From NCBI RefSeq assembly GCF_009883635.2, contig NZ_CP026115.2:1736001-1800000 (forward strand): a stretch of DNA of 64,000 nucleotides. The letters are read 5' to 3'. This document shows, in pieces, positions 61,701-64,000 of this stretch (within the stretch, counting starts at the first letter, position 1; each line of letters opens with the position of its first letter). The DNA is from Pseudomonas putida. Lineage in GTDB: Bacteria > Pseudomonadota > Gammaproteobacteria > Pseudomonadales > Pseudomonadaceae. Both the position numbers and the translations under genes were made by a program. The notes below the pieces were generated by a model, which ran no database searches, was not told the DNA's origin, and saw nothing but the letters and a program-made list of their open reading frames with translations.

Positions 61701-62550
61701 CGCCAAGGAGCGCGGCAAGAACAACTTCCAGTTCTACCAGACCGAAATGAATGCCAGCGCCCTGGAGCGCCTGGAGCTGGAGAGCGACCTGCGCCACGCG
61801 CTGGAGCAGAACGAATTCATCCTCTACTACCAGCCGCAGTTCAGCGGCGACGGCAAGCGCCTGACCGGTGCCGAAGCACTGCTGCGCTGGCGCCATCCGA
61901 CACGCGGCCTGGTGCCGCCTGGCGATTTCATCCCGGTGATCGAAGAACTGGGCCTGGTGGTGGATGTCGGCGACTGGGTGCTGCGCGAGGCCAGCCGCCA
62001 GCTGAAGGTCTGGCACAAGAACAAGGTGCGCGTGCCGAAGGTGTCGGTGAACATCTCGGCGCGGCAGTTCTCCGACGGCCAGCTGGGTACGCGCATCGCC
62101 ACCATCCTCGAGGAAACCGGCCTTCCGCCGGCGTGCCTGGAGCTGGAACTGACCGAGAGCATCCTGATGCGCGAGGTCAACGAGGCACTGCAGATTCTCG
62201 CCAGCCTGAAGAACCTTGGCCTGAGCATTGCGGTCGACGACTTCGGCACCGGTTACTCGTCGCTGAACTACCTCAAGCAGTTCCCTATCGACGTGCTGAA
62301 GATCGACCGCACCTTCGTCGACGGCCTGCCCGAAGGCGAGCAGGACGCGCAGATCGCCCGGGCGATCATCGCCATGGCCCACAGCCTCAACCTGGCGGTG
62401 ATCGCCGAGGGCGTGGAGACCCACGAGCAGCTGGAGTTCCTGCGCGAGCATGGCTGTGACGAGGTGCAGGGCTACCTGTTCGGGCGGCCGATGCCGGCCA
62501 GCCAGTTCGAGGCGCAGTTCGCCAACGAGACCCTGTTCATGTTCCAGTGA
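58720..62550 (+). CDS. morA: MorA-type PAS/GGDEF/EAL c-di-GMP signalling protein
   Basis: Membrane sensor that makes and/or degrades c-di-GMP, controlling motility and biofilm. I start at TTG 58720 (then TDLNHPTLLRP), which has AGGA seven bases upstream and precedes the first membrane helix; the frame is open further upstream. The 1276 residues comprise a helix (about 28-48), a periplasmic sensor, a second helix (about 250-270), PAS domains near 445, 577 and 718, GGDEF at 920-924 (MGGDEF, intact), and EAL at 1052-1054 (GAEALLRW) with DDFGTGYSSL and AEGVETHEQ. Both catalytic motifs look functional. Adjacency to glyA matches MorA of P. putida and P. aeruginosa as I recall. Confidence 0.93.
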   Translation: MTDLNHPTLLRPASPAPVASLRGSVKGALALLALILLALLLWQLFSQFRHTQADQRQLNLDASAELADHLGLNLALKAQQALNVVQPYVKAPTPAALPSLLVTLRERLPALRDLAWLDHAGQLRSDSLAGSPDRQLIDELVGLNQGRSYFFANSADNRTVYLLLRQTAEQDRGYWLLRLSPDYYQALTVHLDGPGHPLWLLENSRSGEVLERHAPAQTSGEPLQSVMLAFIDNSAWQLRGLFDAGLAQQKLLPALIGKCLLALLCALLPVLALVNMRRRQRALQEDRRRYQEIFEGTGVALCVLDLSSLPGQLDRYHLRNLAGLKQSLALDSDLRRSLLLELKITEINQVARQLLNVECHEGAWQRLINGSGVGRDSIGMQLIDALIEQRPSLELEVRLPAPLGGELHLWLMARLPQQRRDYQAVILSISDITSRKQVELSLLERESFWSDVVRTVPDQLYVQDVLSQRMIFSNRHLGQTLGYDRTELAQMGDRFWELLLHPEDAAHYQALRQQQRDSAHSQSLHTQLRFRHRDGGWRCYEIREQVLTRDEDGLVTRIIGVGKDVTVQIEASQSLRDSEQRYRMLAESISDVIFSTDSRLQLNYVSPSVQAVLGYQADWIFDNGWQSIIANPAQLTGIYSLMERVSKAMGDSEQLAQLRSQLPTQLFLFDCLRADGRKIPIELRLVLVWDEHQRFEGVLGVGRDISQQRRAEKDLRMAATVFEHSTSAILITDPAGYIVQANEAFSRVSGYAVSDVLDQLPAMLVVEDQQQSHLRYVLKQLHQRGSWEGEVWLKRRDGDHYPAWVGITAVLDDEGDLASYVCFFTDISERKASEQRIHRLAYYDALTHLPNRTLFQDRLHTALQQAERQKSWVVLMFLDLDRFKPINDSLGHAAGDRMLKDMALRLLACVDDDDTVARMGGDEFTLLLQPRATREMALNRAIHVAESILGSLVRPFVLEGREFFVTASIGIALSPQDGNELSQLMKNADTAMYHAKERGKNNFQFYQTEMNASALERLELESDLRHALEQNEFILYYQPQFSGDGKRLTGAEALLRWRHPTRGLVPPGDFIPVIEELGLVVDVGDWVLREASRQLKVWHKNKVRVPKVSVNISARQFSDGQLGTRIATILEETGLPPACLELELTESILMREVNEALQILASLKNLGLSIAVDDFGTGYSSLNYLKQFPIDVLKIDRTFVDGLPEGEQDAQIARAIIAMAHSLNLAVIAEGVETHEQLEFLREHGCDEVQGYLFGRPMPASQFEAQFANETLFMFQ

Positions 62551-62657
62551 GCGCCAGTAAAAACGGACCTGGAGGTCAACTCCAACTCCCAGCCAGCCCA
62601 GACACGGCGCGGGATGCAACATGAGCCCCATTGGTCCGCGACTTGATGCCAGTTCAT

Positions 62658-62686
62658 ATGCCAGGCGCGGATCAATCGGTTAGAAT
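62658..62686 (+). promoter_or_regulatory. Candidate glyA promoter
   Basis: TAGAAT (62681-62686) is a fair -10, 17 bases after a weak -35 ATGCCA, 36 bases before the start codon. The remaining morA-glyA spacer shows no terminator with a T-run. Confidence 0.35.
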
Positions 62687-62721
62687 GCCCCCCCAAATTA
62701 CCCCGATCCTTGAGGACCGCC

Positions 62722-63975
62722 ATGTTCAGCCGTGATTTGACCATTGCCAAGTACGACGCCGAGCTCTTCGAAGCCATGCAGCAAGAAGCCCTGCGCCAGG
62801 AAGAGCATATCGAGCTGATCGCTTCGGAAAACTACACCAGCCCGGCAGTCATGGAAGCCCAGGGCTCGGTCCTGACCAACAAGTACGCCGAAGGCTACCC
62901 AGGCAAGCGCTACTACGGTGGCTGCGAGTACGTCGACGTGGTCGAGCAACTGGCCATCGACCGTGCCAAAGAGCTGTTCGGCGCCGACTACGCCAACGTC
63001 CAGCCGCACGCGGGTTCGCAAGCCAACGCCGCAGTCTACCTGGCCCTGCTGTCGGCCGGTGACACCATCCTGGGCATGAGCCTGGCCCACGGTGGCCACC
63101 TGACCCACGGTGCTTCGGTAAGTTCGTCGGGCAAGCTGTACAACGCCATCCAGTACGGCATCGACGGCAACGGCCTGATCGACTACGACGAAGTCGAGCG
63201 CCTGGCTGTAGAGCACAAGCCGAAGATGATCGTTGCCGGCTTCTCGGCTTACTCGCAGGTCCTGGACTTCGCCCGCTTCCGCGCCATCGCCGACAAGGTC
63301 GGTGCCTACCTGTTCGTCGACATGGCCCACGTTGCCGGCCTGGTTGCCGCTGGCGTGTACCCGAACCCGGTGCCGTTCGCCGACGTGGTCACCACCACCA
63401 CCCACAAGACCCTGCGCGGTCCACGTGGCGGCCTGATTCTGGCCCGTGCCAACGCCGACATCGAGAAGAAGCTGAACTCCGCCGTCTTCCCAGGTGCCCA
63501 GGGCGGCCCGCTGGAGCACGTGATCGCCGCCAAGGCCATCTGCTTCAAGGAAGCACTGCAACCTGAGTTCAAGGCTTACCAGCAGCAGGTCGTGAAAAAC
63601 GCCCAGGCCATGGCCGAAGTGTTCATCGAGCGTGGTTTCGACGTCGTTTCCGGCGGCACCCAGAACCACCTGTTCCTGCTGTCGCTGATCAAGCAGGAAA
63701 TCTCCGGTAAAGATGCTGACGCTGCCCTGGGCAAAGCCTTCATCACCGTCAACAAGAACTCGGTACCGAACGACCCACGTTCCCCGTTCGTCACCTCGGG
63801 CCTGCGTTTCGGCACCCCAGCCGTCACCACCCGTGGTTTCAAGGAAACCGAGTGCCGCGAGCTGGCCGGCTGGATCTGCGACATCCTGGCTGACCTGAAC
63901 AACGAAGCGGTGATCGACGCCGTGCGTGAGAAGGTCAAGGCCATCTGCAAGAAGCTGCCGGTCTACGGCAACTGA
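62722..63975 (+). CDS. glyA: Serine hydroxymethyltransferase
   Basis: PLP enzyme interconverting serine and glycine with transfer of one carbon to tetrahydrofolate. It starts at ATG 62722 ([15 protein letters not shown]) after TTGAGGA and gives 417 residues, the usual length. The PLP lysine is Lys229 in [14 protein letters not shown]. Other landmarks are [45 protein letters not shown] and the Asp of [11 protein letters not shown]. putida carries more than one glyA; this copy is the one beside morA. Confidence 0.98.
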   Translation: MFSRDLTIAKYDAELFEAMQQEALRQEEHIELIASENYTSPAVMEAQGSVLTNKYAEGYPGKRYYGGCEYVDVVEQLAIDRAKELFGADYANVQPHAGSQANAAVYLALLSAGDTILGMSLAHGGHLTHGASVSSSGKLYNAIQYGIDGNGLIDYDEVERLAVEHKPKMIVAGFSAYSQVLDFARFRAIADKVGAYLFVDMAHVAGLVAAGVYPNPVPFADVVTTTTHKTLRGPRGGLILARANADIEKKLNSAVFPGAQGGPLEHVIAAKAICFKEALQPEFKAYQQQVVKNAQAMAEVFIERGFDVVSGGTQNHLFLLSLIKQEISGKDADAALGKAFITVNKNSVPNDPRSPFVTSGLRFGTPAVTTRGFKETECRELAGWICDILADLNNEAVIDAVREKVKAICKKLPVYGN

Positions 63976-64000
63976 TTGGCGCAAGCCTGATGTGAAGAAG

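Overview
The window is GC-rich, densely coded chromosomal DNA from a fluorescent-type Pseudomonas, most likely the P. putida group. The evidence is the gene content, the strongly G/C-ending codons, and about ten copies of the roughly 35-bp REP palindrome typical of P. putida (core like TTCGCGGGnnAAGCCCGCTCCTACAGG). The order rplU-rpmA-obg-proB, rimI-holD, gdhA-ettA and morA-glyA is, from memory, conserved in pseudomonads. I see no insertion sequence, prophage, integrase, CRISPR array or rRNA. Most of the window is core genome with a few accessory modules.

Layout. 1-3.7 kb: pth (5' end cut by the window edge), ychF and a SulP transporter. 3.7-10.5 kb: a run of minus-strand genes read ppk2, cation/proton antiporter, AI-2E-type permease, then a tripartite exporter (outer-membrane lipoprotein, HlyD-type adaptor, DUF2955 membrane protein). 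10.5-17.5 kb: ycaC, a CorA/ZntB transporter, then a plus-strand group (SnoaL-like protein, NCS1 permease, aldehyde dehydrogenase) bracketed by two near-identical inverted 35-bp repeats, then a DUF3422 protein. 17.6-21.8 kb: an MscS-type channel and the alkylation-repair pair alkA-like/ada. 21.9-30.0 kb: an iron module (FecI-like sigma, FecR-like anti-sigma, TonB-dependent receptor), two MFS transporters and a second, orphan FecR-like gene. 30.1-33.7 kb: tRNA-Met with clear promoter and terminator, LysE/LysR divergent pair, a secreted M15-type peptidase and a secreted protein of unknown function.

33.8-40.1 kb holds rimI-holD and, divergently, a complete three-gene MksF-MksE-MksB SMC-like condensin operon with translationally coupled genes. 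No MksG/JetD nuclease gene is next to it, so it looks like a housekeeping condensin rather than a Wadjet-type plasmid-defence operon. 40.2-45.1 kb: the ribosomal/GTPase/proline group rplU, rpmA, obg, proB, creA, and divergent ispB with a textbook promoter. 45.2-54.4 kb: phnA, a small protein behind a strong Fur box, fklB, several small conserved genes, a Lon-like protease with degenerate ATPase motifs, a DUF4105 outer-membrane-type protein, a small lipoprotein, and a Gre-family protein with a shortened coiled coil. 54.5-64 kb: gdhA, ettA, a small Lys/Ala-rich protein, the large c-di-GMP protein morA and glyA.

How it works together. Iron control recurs: there are Fur-box-like sequences upstream of the fecI-like gene, the orphan fecR and the small gene at 45.7 kb. 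Chromosome maintenance and translation are also concentrated here (MksBEF, HolD, Obg, L21/L27, RimI, EttA, YchF, Pth). The items most worth a second look are the nuclease-free MksBEF operon, the orphan FecR, the truncated-coil Gre protein, the Lon-like protein without standard Walker residues, the inverted-repeat-bracketed NCS1/ALDH cassette, and an 88-bp inverted-repeat element between rpmA and obg.
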